DNA of 64,000 nucleotides from Lathyrus oleraceus (taxonomy: Eukaryota > Streptophyta > Magnoliopsida > Fabales > Fabaceae), in contig NC_066584.1 of assembly GCF_024323335.1 (NCBI RefSeq), positions 424,166,319-424,230,318 of the forward strand, read 5' to 3'. This document shows, in pieces, positions 11,060-23,437 of the stretch (its first letter is position 1; each line of letters begins with the position of its first letter). Both the position numbers and the translations under genes were made by a program. The notes beneath the pieces were generated by a model. That model was not told the origin of the DNA. It did no database searches and worked only from the letters and a program-made list of their open reading frames with translations.

Positions 11060-12329
11060 CGAAACAACACCATTTTCAATCAACTGCATCTTCATTGTTA
11101 AGTAACGAAAGGAGACAAAACCAAACCTTTTATAACCAACGTCATCTTCATATTCATCATTCAACAAACTTCATCATTCTTGGCTTACATACCGTCGAGG
11201 AGGAAGACGTCACCAAATTCATCGTTCTTGGCTTAACAACTGTCGAGGTGGAAGACGAAGAATCTCACAACATTTATTTAGCTCTTTTACTTATTCGTCA
11301 TGTTTTCGGTACATAAACTTTTTTCCCCATGCATCTAGTAAACTCCAGTTACCATTTTTGTCGATGTTTATGTTTATGTGTTGATGTTGAATGTTTTATG
11401 TTTATGTTGTTGATGTTGAATGTTTTTGTTTGTTGTTGTTGAATGTGTATGATCATATTTGTTTTGTTAAGATTAGATTAATTTTTGTTGTTGTTGTTAT
11501 TTGTTAAATGTGTATTAGACATACTTGTATTAATGGTTATATGAGGAAATACTATTATAGGGTTAGATGAAAGATTTTGTTATTTATGTTGTTATTGGTC
11601 TTGTTGTTTGTTATTGTTGTTGAATGTATATGACACACATTTGTTATGTTATTGTTGTTGAATATGTATGATCATATTTGTTTGGTTAAGAGATTGGATT
11701 AATCTCTTATTATTCTTTTTGAAGAAATACGGTCTCTTCTTCACTAGTAGCGACACATCTTATACAAATGAAACTCATACAAATGATTCTCAAACTATAG
11801 ACAAAAGCAGAAAAGAAAATAAAGAGGTGCCACAATGATGATTAAATTAACAAAAGTCTACAACTATGGTAACAAATTATTGATCGAGGTTAATGTCATA
11901 TATTAGATAGTTGATGGTACTTATTCTTCTATTTTTAGGAGTTATGTTACGTTCCTTGGATGTAGCAAAGTCAGTATATCGATAGATGATCAGAAAGAAG
12001 CACGAAAGGATGTGAAAGAGAGCATATGGATAGACATTATGACATTAGTTTTAATTTTCATCAATTTGATATTACTTTATATAATTACTAATACATACTT
12101 ATTGATGTAACTGTAGTTAACGTTTGAGTTTTCCAATGATGATATGTTAAAAAAAGTGGATTACTTATGCTGGTACGTGTTGGAGGGGCTTTAATTTACG
12201 GCTCACGCGTGACTACATTAGGGATCCTAAGTATGATCTTCAGCATCCATGGGTGAGATATAATTTTATTTCAAAGAAGGATTGGAATTTTTTTGTAAAG
12301 TCTCATAGTTCTGAGGATTTCCTGGTTAG
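11060..12329 (+). pseudogene. CACTA-2 TNPA-type gene, 5' part (Transposase_24)
   Basis: Upstream half of a gene whose second half is at 34020-36112. 11060-11316 is leader-like and contains two copies, 50 bp apart, of TTCTTGGCTTA...GTCGAGG.GGAAGACG. Recognisable coding blocks: near 11825 RG.TMM.KLTKVYNYGNKLLIEVN; near 11975 SISIDDQKEARKDVKESIWIDI; near 12120 TFEFSNDDMLKKV; and 12183-12329 WRGFNLRLTRDYIRDP..DLQHPWVRYNFISKKDWNFFVKSHSSEDFLV. The blocks sit in separate short exons or shifted frames. This order matches the Transposase_24 (plant Ptta/En/Spm) domain. The last block ends exactly where Ogre-A is inserted (GTTAG). The gene is disrupted and cannot make its protein. Confidence 0.65.
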
Positions 12330-14768
12330 TGTAGTGGTAAATTCATGATCATCAAGCTATGGATAAGCTAGACGTCAATAAAACCAGAGTCGCCACCGCG
12401 CTTTTATTGTTTCTAAGGGAAAAGAGAAAAGTACGAACAAAACCCAAAAAGAAGTTTTCAAATCAAAACTAATAAAATGCCAGAGATTACAGGTAAGGGG
12501 GTTGGTTACACAGAGGGAAGGTATTAGCACCCAAAGTGTCCTAGGTACTCCTTGGGAGCACTTTCTTGTGTGCATATATGTTTTTGTACAAATGATGTTT
12601 GCAAATAAAAATAGTGTGGGGATGAGAAAAGAATTCATTAATTTTATTTTTGTGTTTGACAAGACCTTCAGACTTGTGCCTACGTACCAACATAAAAATG
12701 AGGGATCAAAACCTCGTAGTTTGTGGTATCAATTTCAAAGTGAGTGCAATGCTTTTAACGAAAATTTAAGTTTAAAAGGCACAAGGGCCTAAAAATGGCT
12801 TGAATGAGTGTTAGTTCTTTTTCTCTTTTAAAATTTTAAGTCAAGTATAATTAAGTTTATTCACAAGTTTGATTAAGAAAATGAGTTTGAAAATGCAATG
12901 GCATAAGGCCAAAGTTTCTAATTTGCAATATGGTCAAAGTTTAGAAATCAACAAACACAAGCAAAGAAGATTTTAAAAGGAGGGAGAGATTTTGAAATTA
13001 AAGAAGTGGGTAGGAGATGAATATACTAATCCTAAACATAAATTTAAAAGTTGAGAGTTGAAAAAATCCGACCAATGATCTGTAATACAATAGACAAGAA
13101 TGTCATATAGAAATCCAAATTTCCCTTTGGACTTTAGAGTCAAGCAACAAGCAATACATAGATAGCAAGTTGAAGAGCAAGGCATCAAATAAAGATAGCC
13201 ACATCCAAACTTAGCAACTCCATGATCTTCTTCAAAATTCCCCATGTGTCAGATGAATTCAAAGATGGCATAAGTGACATGTTCAAAATAACAGCTTCAC
13301 AATGATTATGTTGCAGATGAACTCAAATGGATCTTCAAAATTGTATCAGATGAATGGTCTTCACAAGTACTTGGTTAAATGAAAATTGGCATTGGCCAAG
13401 TCCTTTGCATAGGGGGTGTTGCCTAGATTCTAAGTCCAATAGTCTCAGATCAAACCAACATTCCACACAAGATGTTTTTTAGAGTTTTTTGTTCTTATTA
13501 TGTACATTAAGGTCAAAAGACCACACAATCAAACAAGTATATACAAACACAATTTATCACAAATATGGTCCAAGTGGACAAAGTGAAAATGACATAAAAG
13601 TAAACAATTTGAATGGTATGAATAACGACAAATGAATAAGACTTAAAAATTAAAGTGCATTAAAAGTAAATGACTTGAGATTAAATGTTAGTTGTTAGTG
13701 AATTAGAAGTTACTATTGCTTTTGCTTTTCTTTTGTTTAAGTCATTCTTTGGAGAACACTTAACCCACTTATCACAAGCATGGATCCTTGAACCAAGACA
13801 TCTTCCAAAGGAAAGAAAAAATGCCAAGTTTCCACATAATACCATGAAAGAGGGGAGACTTACAATCTCACTAACTAGAATGCTATGCCTTTTGTGTCAA
13901 AATTTAGCGCTATGATAAGCAATCGTAATTGGACTTATGTAGAAGTCACAACTATTTGAGGTCGGGCAATAGAACTTTGGTGTTAATGCATGTTAGGGAC
14001 ATAATATAATGGACTATGCTCATGAAACATACCACACACAAAAAGAATACGAAAAGTGGTGGATCTAATCTCATCCATACTCATTTTGATTTTGCAATCA
14101 ACTAGCATTAGGATATTTGAGATATCATAGGTCCATGATATGAATGAATAAAGAAGGGGAATGAGATAAAAAAGGAGGGGAATGGATCAATCACAAATTG
14201 GTCAAAGGAGGACTTTTACCAAATTAAGATCATTCATTCATTTTGGGAGATGGAATGTACATTCCATCAATCCCCTAAATACAATGATCTTAACCTAGCA
14301 AAATCAAATCAACCTTGACCAAGGCCCAACAACACAAGTCAAACATACAAAGTCAAATAAAATGACTCTACACGATTAATTTGGCATTTAAACAATTAAA
14401 AATAATAAAAATTTGCATTAAATTAAATTATGGTTGGTCAATTTCCTAAAACCTTATCAAAACACCAAAGAATTAGCCATGAGATTTATCATAGGTCAAA
14501 CAAGGTCAAAGGACCTTGGAGAAAAAATTTCAGAATTTTTGGAAACTTAAAAGTATTTTTAAACAATTAAAAATATTCACAAAATTAATTAAATCATGAA
14601 AAATATTAATAATGATCCAAAAAATAATTTTAATTCTGAAAATGAAAGAGGATTTTATTAATTTTTTTTGGTAAAACTCTCATATTTTTTGGATCAATAT
14701 TAAATTTGATATGAATTAATGAAAATAAAGGAAATAAAATGAAAATCAATTAATCAGAAAAATGTGGA

Positions 14769-14810
14769 CCACTTAATCTCCCTCATTAATTGAGGTGGCA
14801 AATCAAGTGG
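14769..14810 (-). promoter_or_regulatory. LTR stem-loop, Ogre-A 3' LTR copy
   Basis: Same hairpin as at 31903-31944, but each 11 bp arm has one change (CCACTTAATCT / AAATCAAGTGG), which weakens the pairing. The differences look like decay after insertion. Confidence 0.6.
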
Positions 14811-15504
14811 ATGAAAATGCGTGTTCCAAGGTGCACACAAGTCAGCGTGCCACACAACTGGTAATCAAAAAGAACGCTCAAGATTAAAATGCATTGGCTT
14901 GATCATGTGGCTCATAACTCATTCAGCACATCGCCGGAGCAAACCACCAGTCATCTTCTCCGATGACCTTGGCCGGACTGGTTCTCTCATCACCATCACA
15001 TAAATGAAAAAAGAGGACATGATATTAAAGAAAAAATGGCGTAGATCACGAATATGACCTTAATTTAACCATACTCCAAGTATATTGAGAGATACATGGA
15101 GTTGAAATTTGAGGTACATGAACGAAGTTGCTTCGATTTGACCTCAAAGCAACTCAATCTTCTTGCCTACATTGGTAGGACTTCAGACAACCAAGGATCT
15201 AAGAGAATTGATGAGAATTGAGAGAGAATCGAAAAGAGGAAAAATCTGGAAAAATACCTTCAATGTTTTGCAGAACTTGATCTCTCTTGCTTCAATTCGT
15301 GTTTTATCTTGCTTACGGAGCTTGCAGAAGTGAATTAGGAATGATACAAGGCTTTGGATCCTGGATTTTTTGAATCTCCAAATAGTGAGATTTAAACTCA
15401 AATTTCAAGTGAAATTTCTCAGGTTTTCCTTTCAATGGTGAGGGTTTCAAATGTGGGAGGCAAAGCTGGCGTGCAAGGGTCCTCAAAACTGATGCAATGG
15501 ACCT

Positions 15505-15513
15505 CTATTTATA
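15505..15513 (-). promoter_or_regulatory. TATA box, Ogre-A 3' LTR
   Basis: TATAAATAG on the minus strand in the context TTTGTTATAAATAGAGGTCC, about 1.5 kb into the LTR. A TATAAATA motif sits at the matching place in the 5' LTR and in Ogre-B. Confidence 0.6.
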
Positions 15514-17017
15514 ACAAATGCAAGTGATAATTGCACCTTTGAAAATTCTTCCAAATTTGGCAATGTGGAGTACACGCTTGCATAGGCATGCACAGGCCCA
15601 TGAAGCAACTCAATTAGGTCCAAATGCAAGTGAGATTGAGTCTGAATGTGGATTGTGATACAGGGCAATAATTTATTGATGTTTGAAGAATGATTCTTGC
15701 CAACTGATACAACCATGTTCAGGCCATGCGCAGATCCCTCAAACCTTGTCCAAAATGGATGAATTTGAACTCTTTGGAAAGTTCAGATCAAGAGGAACAA
15801 CTCTTATGTTGAACACTTTTCCATTTGGAGCTTGTATCATGATGAATTTTGAGGTGGAAGTTTGGAAATTTCAACATGTCAAAATATTTTCTAAGTGTTA
15901 AGCCATATGTTCAATTATTTCACCTTGGCTAACTTTTTATGTGAGATTCAAATGAGAAAAGTGTCTTTATCAAAGTTGTATCTCTTTCAAAAAAACTCAA
16001 AATGGTCAAAAATTGGACCTCATTTGGATTTCGGATGAATTAGTTATGCATTTTTGAAGTTGAGGAAAATCACTTGTTCAAAGGTATTGGCCAAAATGAC
16101 CTATAATGTATCCTCATATCACATGCTCATAAAAGTTGATTTAGCTTTTCCTCAAAACATCAAAGTTTAAGTAGACACCTTGAATTTGATTGTGCAACTT
16201 GGAAATCTTTCATCTCATAAATATTGAGCAAGTTATGGCCTTGGGAAGTTGACTTCCAAATTAGGGTTTAGACAAAATGACCTATAATCTTTCAACATAA
16301 AAAGTGACTTTACAAGAAAACCTAGATCTATACCTCAACATGAAAGTTGTTTGTAATGTCATTTAGATTAACTTTTATCTTGGAATCATTTTCATATGAT
16401 GAAAATTGTAGGAGATAGGATCTAGGGAACCCCAGTTTTAATCAGTTGAATTCCTCTGGTCAACCACCATGAACCACCTTGCTAACTTGCAATTCTCTTG
16501 ACTTTTGGGACTCATGGGAGATCATATATTCATACTATGATTAAATTTGAGATGCCCCTTGAAATATTTGATCAATTGGTGAAGAAGCTTGTTGAAGAAG
16601 TTACACAAGACACCCAGATGAACTAGGGTTTCCAAGGCAAACAAACTTCAAACTCTTGATGATTTTAATTATCAAAATAAATATGTGAAGATCATGGGGA
16701 TCCATATATGATGTCTAAAGCCATTATGTATCATTCCTTGGTTGAGATATTAGCAATGAGGGTCTTAAACCCTAGATGTGAACTTAATGGATCAAAGGTG
16801 ATCAGGTGCCTTACCTACAAAAGAAATAAACAAATGCAAAGACATATTTTTGGTATTTTGGTTAGTAAATGATACAATCACATGGTGTTTGGTGATCTCT
16901 ACCAAAACAAACCCAATAAATAAAAGGGGTAAGGAGGATGTCAAGATATGATCCCAATGCTAATGCATATGATGAGGATAACATGAGGGATCTTAAGGTC
17001 AAAATTGGAGTCTTACA

Positions 17018-19740
17018 GATGTCCCTATTTAAGGAAATTCTAATTGAGGAGTAGAAGGTTAAAATCTTTGTATCGACTCAGTAGAATGGGCTTAAATAAC
17101 AACATATAGAAATAAATTTTGGTCCCTAAGAGATCTCATGATGCATATGATATGAATGTAAAAATAAATCTCTGTGGGGAAATATTGCCACAAAGGAAAA
17201 GAAATCAGAGAGACCGAAAGTCTGCAGGAGTGTAATGTATTCCATAAGGAAAACTCACTGGGGAGACAAAGACTCCGGGGGATAAAGGGTTATGCGTAGG
17301 CCAGGCTATGACTTAAAAAATACTGCTGGGGGACTAGAGGAATTCCATGAAAATGGAAAGACTCGGCCGGGGGAATGAAGGAACGCCTGCAGGGGAATAG
17401 GTAAATCTGAATAAAATTGAAATACTCAAACCATGCAAGAAAAGAGATTTCACGCACTCAACTTAACTGGGGAAGAAATAAGCTTCAACACAGGAGGAAC
17501 ATAAATATATTATCCACTACCTGTTACTGGGTAAGGAGATATTAAAAATCTGACAGAGAGGACATCTGTTACCGGTTAGGGTAAACATATCAAGGATGAC
17601 TCACTGAGGGTCGCCAGGAGGTGAATTCATTACCGGTTACTGGGTAAGAATAGACCTGTTGGGGAAAAGCTGAAAATAAGATTTATAACTACCGGTTATT
17701 GGGTATAAGACCAAAGGGAGAGAATATCCGTCATGGGTTAAAGTGAACATATCAAGGATAGACTCAAAGGAAATAAAACCCGTCATCGTTTAAGATGAAC
17801 ATATCAAGGATAAACTTGCCTGGGGATGTTAAGGAGGATACCCGTCATCGTTTAGGATGAACATATGAAGGATAAACCACCTGAACAACAAGAATAGGAA
17901 TTACATCTATCGGATACTGGATAGAATACCATCAAAGAGAATATCTGTCACCGGTTAGGATGAACATATCAAGGATAGACTCCAACGGGAGAAAAAGCAG
18001 GATTTACAACTACCGGTTACTGGGTAGAAGATCGCAAAGACGAGAAAACCTGTCATCGGTTAGGATGAACATATCAAGGATTAATTCTCTGGGAAACAAA
18101 ATAGGGATTACAATTACCTTTTTACTGGGTAGAATACCAAAGATGAGAATATCCGTCATCGGTTAGGATGAACATATCAAGGATAGACTCAAAGCAGGGG
18201 AAGAAAATATTTGTCACCGGTTAGGATGAACATATCAAGGATATACTTCCTGGAGAAACGTGAAAATGAAACGTTGGGGATAAAAGGAGTTACTTTTACC
18301 AGGTTTTGGGAGAGAAGTAACAAATTGTCAACTAAGAAGAATACTACCAGTTACTGGGTAATAAACTCTTAGGGAACCAAAAGCATCTATCTAGGTAAGA
18401 TCTAGAAAGAAACGGTCAATCAAAACTCAGCCCAATGAGGGTATAACTCAAAGGGAGTGGTTCCATCCAGATAATCAACTGGGGAGGAAGCTGAAATAAT
18501 AATCATCCATGAGGAAATAACTCAGTGGGGAAAGAAGAAAGGTAAAAACCTTTCTGCTTAGGGGGATGACACTCTACAATTGAAGGAGGACAGACACACC
18601 AAATTTGTACGGGGATAAAGTACCACCATAACATAGAATAAGAATTACAAGAATAAATTAACAAGTGCAAAAATGAAGTTATATGAATGCATATATGTGT
18701 ATGTATATGTATATATGGTGATTATGCTGACAAAACGATCTCAAAGGATACAAAGATGTCACAGACTTGAATCATCGATACAATTCTTGGCCAATTCACA
18801 AAAGATGGAAACAACTGCTGGAGAAAAGAGAGATCAACATCTCAAAGGCTCAACCCTAGTTGGGGAAGAAAAGAGGAGATCTGCTGAGGAAACTATTACC
18901 AATTCTGCGGGGAATTTTAGGTCAACACCATATCAAATGGGAGACAACCTTGCAGGGGATAAACACAAATAGCTGCTTGGAAACCAGGAGGAAATTTTGA
19001 CTGGGAGCAAATTTGATTGCGACTAGTGGGGAAATCAAAGTCCTATCGGAACCATGCGAACTGCTGTATTTCGTTGGAGAACAAGTATAAACTCGGCTGG
19101 GGAATAAACATCAACTCGGTTGGGGACAACAGAGAATTAACCGCATGGAGAAATCAACAAACATCGGGTGCTGAACACTGCTGTCGGGGATGAAAGAGAA
19201 ATTGCGCCTACTACTTGGGGAGAACCAATGGTGTTCCACACTTAGGGCTTACTACTTTCGAACCAATATTGATATTCCCTTTTGAAATCGATTGCTTAAA
19301 ATTAATGCTTTTATATGTTTAAGAAAATATGATTTTGATTAAAATTTTAATCTTCAAAATGATCATAATAAAATTTAAAACTATTTGGCTAAATTAAACA
19401 AGAGTAGAAACAATTGGATAAAAGCTCAACTTTATTTAATAAAATGGTAGTCTTTAAATGACAAGACTCCATAGATCTTTACAAAGTTGAAAATGGTAAT
19501 TTACATGGAAAACGGTTACATTGAATACAATGATCACTAATCCTTATACCAACTCCTAATACCCACTGTGCTCTTGACCGCTACTGGGGACGATAAATCA
19601 AAACCGACCGTTGTGCTCAAGAACGTCTTCATATCTGAAGATCAGCAGGATGCAGTTACTTGTCATAATCCCTAATTTTTTGCATAATTTTCCCCAAGGT
19701 AGGGTACTCAATTTATCAGGATAATCCTTTCTATTTTATG
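17018..19740 (-). repeat. Ogre-A 3' UTR with composite minisatellite
   Basis: Non-coding region between integrase and the 3' LTR. On the plus strand, 17040-19250 is strongly purine-rich with recurring CTGGGGAAGA words. Between 17510 and 18390, CATATCAAGGAT occurs eight times (from about 17586 to 18230, spaced roughly 55-110 bp). It is interleaved with about seven copies of TACCGGTTACTGGGTA or variants. Both arise from a composite unit of about 100 bp, several of them shortened. On the element's sense strand the region is pyrimidine-rich. 19250-19740 is plain AT-rich sequence. Tandem repeats in Ogre 3' UTRs are known to vary between copies and to seed satellites. The open frames 17960-18166 and 18673-18972 are accidental. 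Confidence 0.8.
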
Positions 19741-19750
19741 TCTCTAATTT

Positions 19751-19823
19751 TTTGCTGGGTCGCCCTTTCGGGTTTTAATCCACCGAGACGCTCATTTTTG
19801 CCTAAGTCGCCCTTTCGGGTTTT
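19751..19823 (-). repeat. Twin CCC-GAAA-GGG hairpins after integrase (Ogre-A)
   Basis: Two copies of AAAACCCGAAAGGGCG on the minus strand, at 19761-19776 and 19808-19823, 47 bp apart. Each forms a CCC/GGG stem capped by GAAA, a GNRA-type tetraloop in RNA. They start about 25 nt after the integrase stop. Equivalent blocks with loops TAAA and AAAA follow integrase in Ogre-1. Confidence 0.7.
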
Positions 19824-19849
19824 CAACTTAGTGAGTTGTTCTTTTCTTT

Positions 19850-22800
19850 TTAGGCGAAGTATTTCTTGAATGCATCCGCGTTCACAGGACGAGTGAACTC
19901 TTCACCATCCATAGTTGTAAGAATCAAAGCACCGCCTGAAGAGGCTCTCTTAACAACATATGGGCCTGCCCCTAGAATCTGGTATGAAAAATAGAATCTT
20001 CTTGAGCATAAGGTCACCTTCTCTAAACGCACGAGGTCTGACCTTCTTATCAAACGCTTTCTTCATTCTCTACTGATATAACTGACCATGACACATGGCA
20101 GTCAATCTCTTCTCTTAAATCAAATTCAACTGATCATACTTGGTCTGACACCATTCAGCCTCAGTCAACTTGGCTTCCATCAGCACACACAATGATGGCA
20201 TATACAAGAGAGAAAGGTGTTGCCCATATTGAATTGCGGATGGATGTACGATACCCGTGCAAAGCAAATGGGAGCATCTCATGCCAATCCTTATACGTTA
20301 CAACCATCTTTTGCATAATTTTCTTGATGTTCTTATTTGCAACTTCAACAACCCAATTCATCTTAGGTCTGCAGGGAGAAGAATTATGATGTGCAATCTT
20401 GAAGTCTTTGCAAAGAGCTTCCACCATATTATTATTCAAGTTAGATCCATTATCAGTAACAATCTTACTTAGCACATCATAACAAAATATGATATGATTC
20501 TTGATAAACCTTATAACAACTTGCTTGGTTACCTTAGCATACGATGCCGCTTCAACCCACTTTGTGAAGTAGTCAATAGCCACCAAAATGAAACGATGTC
20601 CATTCAACAGTGTCGGAGGAACATGAATCTTATTTGTATATATTTGACACTAATGGCATTTCTTCACAAACTCGCAAGAGTCAGATTCTATCATCAGCCA
20701 ATAGTAACTTGCTCACAAAATCTTCTTCGCCATTGCATGTCTATTGGAATGAGTACCAAAGGAACCTTCATGGACTTCAGTCATCAACAGGTATGCTTCG
20801 TGTCTATCCCTGCATCTGAGCAAAACCATATCGAAGTTTCTCTTGTATAACACATCACCATTGAGGTAGAAATTGTCGGCTAATCTTCTCAAAGTCTTCT
20901 TATCTTTCAAGGATGCCCCAGACAGGTAAATCTGACTTTGGAGGAAAAACTTGATGTCGTAATACCACGACTTCTTATCTTTGATCTCTTCAACAACAAA
21001 CACATGAGCTGGCCCATCAACATGCATCACAGTGAAATTAGGAACCTCATTCCAATATTTTACCACGATCATTGAAGCCAATGTCGCAAGAGCATCTGCC
21101 ATCCGGTTCTCATCTCAAGGGATATGATTAAACTCAACCTTTGTAAAGAAGGTTGAAATCCTCCTCGCATAATCTTTATATGGTATCAAACCGGGTTGAT
21201 TCGTCTCCCATTCACCTTTGATCTGATTCACCACCAAAGTTGGATCTCCATAGACGTCTAAATACTTGATTTTGAGATCAACGACCTCTTCAAGCCCCAT
21301 AATGCAAGCTTCATATTCTGCCATATTATTTGTACACTTGAAAGTCAATCTGGCTGTAAACGGAAAATGCGTGCCTTGAGGAGTAATAATCATTGCCCTA
21401 ATGCCATTACCATACTGATTAACAGCTCCATCAAATACCATGCCCCAATGGGAACCAGGTTTTGGCCCTTCTTCAAGCAATGGTTTATCACAATCTTTCA
21501 TTTTCAAGTACAAGATCTCTTCATCAGGAAAATCATACTGTATTGACTGATAATCTTCAATCGGCTGGTGAGCCAAATGATAAGCCAAGACACTACCTTT
21601 AATTGCCTTCTGAGATCGGTATTCAATATCATACTCTGATAACAACATCTGCCAACGGGAAATCCTCCCAGTTAAAGCAGGCTTCTCAAATATATACTTG
21701 ATTGGATCCATTTTGGATATCAACCAAGTGGTATGATTCAACATATACTGACACAGACGCTCAGCAGCCCAAGCCAATGCGCAACAAGTCTTCTCTAGCA
21801 TAGAATACCGAGTCTCACAATCGGTGAATTTCTTACTGAGGTAGTAAATAACATTTTCTTTCTTTCCAGTCTCATCTTGCTGACCTAGAACACAACCCAT
21901 ACTCTCTTCAAGCATAGTCAAATACATGATCAGTGGTCTTCCTTCAACAAGCGAAGACAGAATCAGAGGCTCAAGTAGATACTCTTTGATACTTTCAAAA
22001 GCTTTCTGGCAATCTTCGGTCCAATCACAAGACTGATCTTTCCGAAGAAGCTTGAATATAGGCGCACATGTGGCAGTCATGTGTGAAATGAATCTTGAGA
22101 TATAATTCAAACGGTCGAGAAAACCTTTGACTTATTTCTCAGGTTTGGGCGCAGGCATCTCTTGTATTGCTTTGACCTTGGCAGGATCAACTTCAATACC
22201 TTTCTCGCTGACAATAAAGCCCAACAACTTACCAGAACGAACACCAAAAGTACACTTATTGGGATTCAAGCGGAGTTTATACTTCCTCAAACGCTGGAAT
22301 AGCTTCAACAAATGCTCAACATGTTCCTCTTCATCAATAGATTTAGCAATCATATCATCAACATAGACTTCAATCTCTTTATGCATAATATCATGAAAAA
22401 GAGTAGTCATTACTCTCTGGTAGGTTGCACCAGCATTCTTTAAACCAAAAGGCATCACTCTATAACAGAATGTTCCCCAGGGTGTAATGAATGTGGTCTC
22501 CTCCATATCTTCGGGGGCCATCTTAATCTGATTATAACCAAAAAATCTATCCATAAATGAAAAGACTTTGAATTTAGTTGTATTGTCTACCAACACATCA
22601 ATGTGTGGTAGAGGGAAATCATCTTTCCGACTAGCTTTGTTCAAATCTATATAATCAACACACATACAGACTTTTCCATCCTTATTCGAAACAGGTACAA
22701 TATTGGCCACCCATTACGGATATTCAACGGTAACAAGGAAACCAACACCAATCTGCTTTTGCACTTCTTCTTTAATCTTCACTGCCATATCAGGATGAGT

Positions 22801-23182
22801 TTCTCTCAACTTCTGCTTGACTGGTGGGCATTCTGGCTTCAACGGCAATCTATGCTCCACGATCTCAGAATCCAACCCAGGCATGTCTTGATAGGACCAA
22901 ACAAACACATCTGAATACTCTTAGAGAAGATCAACCAACCCCTTCTTAACATCAGGACACAATCGAGACCCAATCTTGACCTCCTTCACATCGTCTTCGG
23001 AACCCAAGTTGACTAACTCAATCTGCTCTTCGAACGACTGAGTGGCTTTTCCTTCATGCTCAAGAAGACGAGACAATTCATCACTTACTTCTTCATCACT
23101 TTCCTCCTCGACCTCAAACACAGGGAATTCAAAATTTGGAGAAGGAGAAGGATCATTGTATTCATTGGGGTTAGAAACCAAC
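19850..23182 (-). pseudogene. pol: Ogre-A pol exon 2: RT, RNase H, aRNase H, integrase
   Basis: Second exon, almost all in one frame from 23182 to about 20161. The N-terminal linker (EYNDPSPSPNFEFPVFEVEEESDEE) leads into RT: NKDGKVCMCVDYIDLNKAS, FSFMDRFFGYNQI and catalytic YVDDMIAKS (about 22340). The Ty3 RNase H follows (YYLSKKFTDCETRYSMLEK, about 21830). Next is an archaeal-type RNase H with MVFDGA, NNMAEYEACIMG and the GD of VYGD (21450-21110). Integrase has FVKKCH and TDNGSNLNNN. Stops include EYP*W (22714-22716), KPEK* (about 22129) and HIP* (about 21112). Integrase lacks 25 residues that contain the first catalytic Asp, lost by a 75 bp deletion at an AATG repeat (20602-20605). Another deletion follows at about 20160, and the tail (20053-19850, DAFKKYFA) is in another frame. 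Not functional. Confidence 0.9.
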
Positions 23183-23437
23183 CTGCATAATGATTTGATT
23201 TTTAATTTTAGAGAAGTGATATGTGACCAAATATTATGCAGATGGACAATTTATGGTTTATTTATGTCTTTTGTGATTACCATTTTCAGAATAAAGCAAA
23301 AAGTAAAAATAAAACATCATAGATATGGATGAATAGAATTATATTTTATTGATGATCGAATTGAAAATGCCCCAACAATGTTCACTTCTCCCTTTGGCAT
23401 AGGAGAAGGATTTTCAAAAACAAATAAAAGCAATTAC
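23183..23437 (-). other. Ogre-A intron between protease and RT
   Basis: On the minus strand the donor is CTAA|GTAATTGC and the acceptor CATTATGCAG|GTTGGTT. Joining the sides keeps the frame (HQSK then LVSNPNEYND). Ogre-B has matching borders at 56294-56553. An intron here is an established Ogre property. It contains in-frame stops, so unspliced RNA would end translation after protease. Confidence 0.75.

Larger units (their letters stand above)
12330..17017 (-). repeat. Ogre-A 3' LTR (4688 bp)
   Basis: Plus-strand ends TGTAGTGGTAAATTC and ...GGAGTCTTACA. It aligns along its length with 29470-34019. Short open frames inside (12375-12792, 12973-13245, 13685-13915, 15483-15901) have near copies in the other LTR, as expected for repeated non-coding DNA, and are not called as genes. 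Confidence 0.95.

Noticed and set aside
12375..13915. Similar open frames in two places (for example 12375-12662 with 29515-29778, and 13685-13915 with 30826-31056)
   Set aside because: They are the two LTRs of Ogre-A; the matching frames reflect duplicated non-coding DNA. The frames differ by indels and have no family match.
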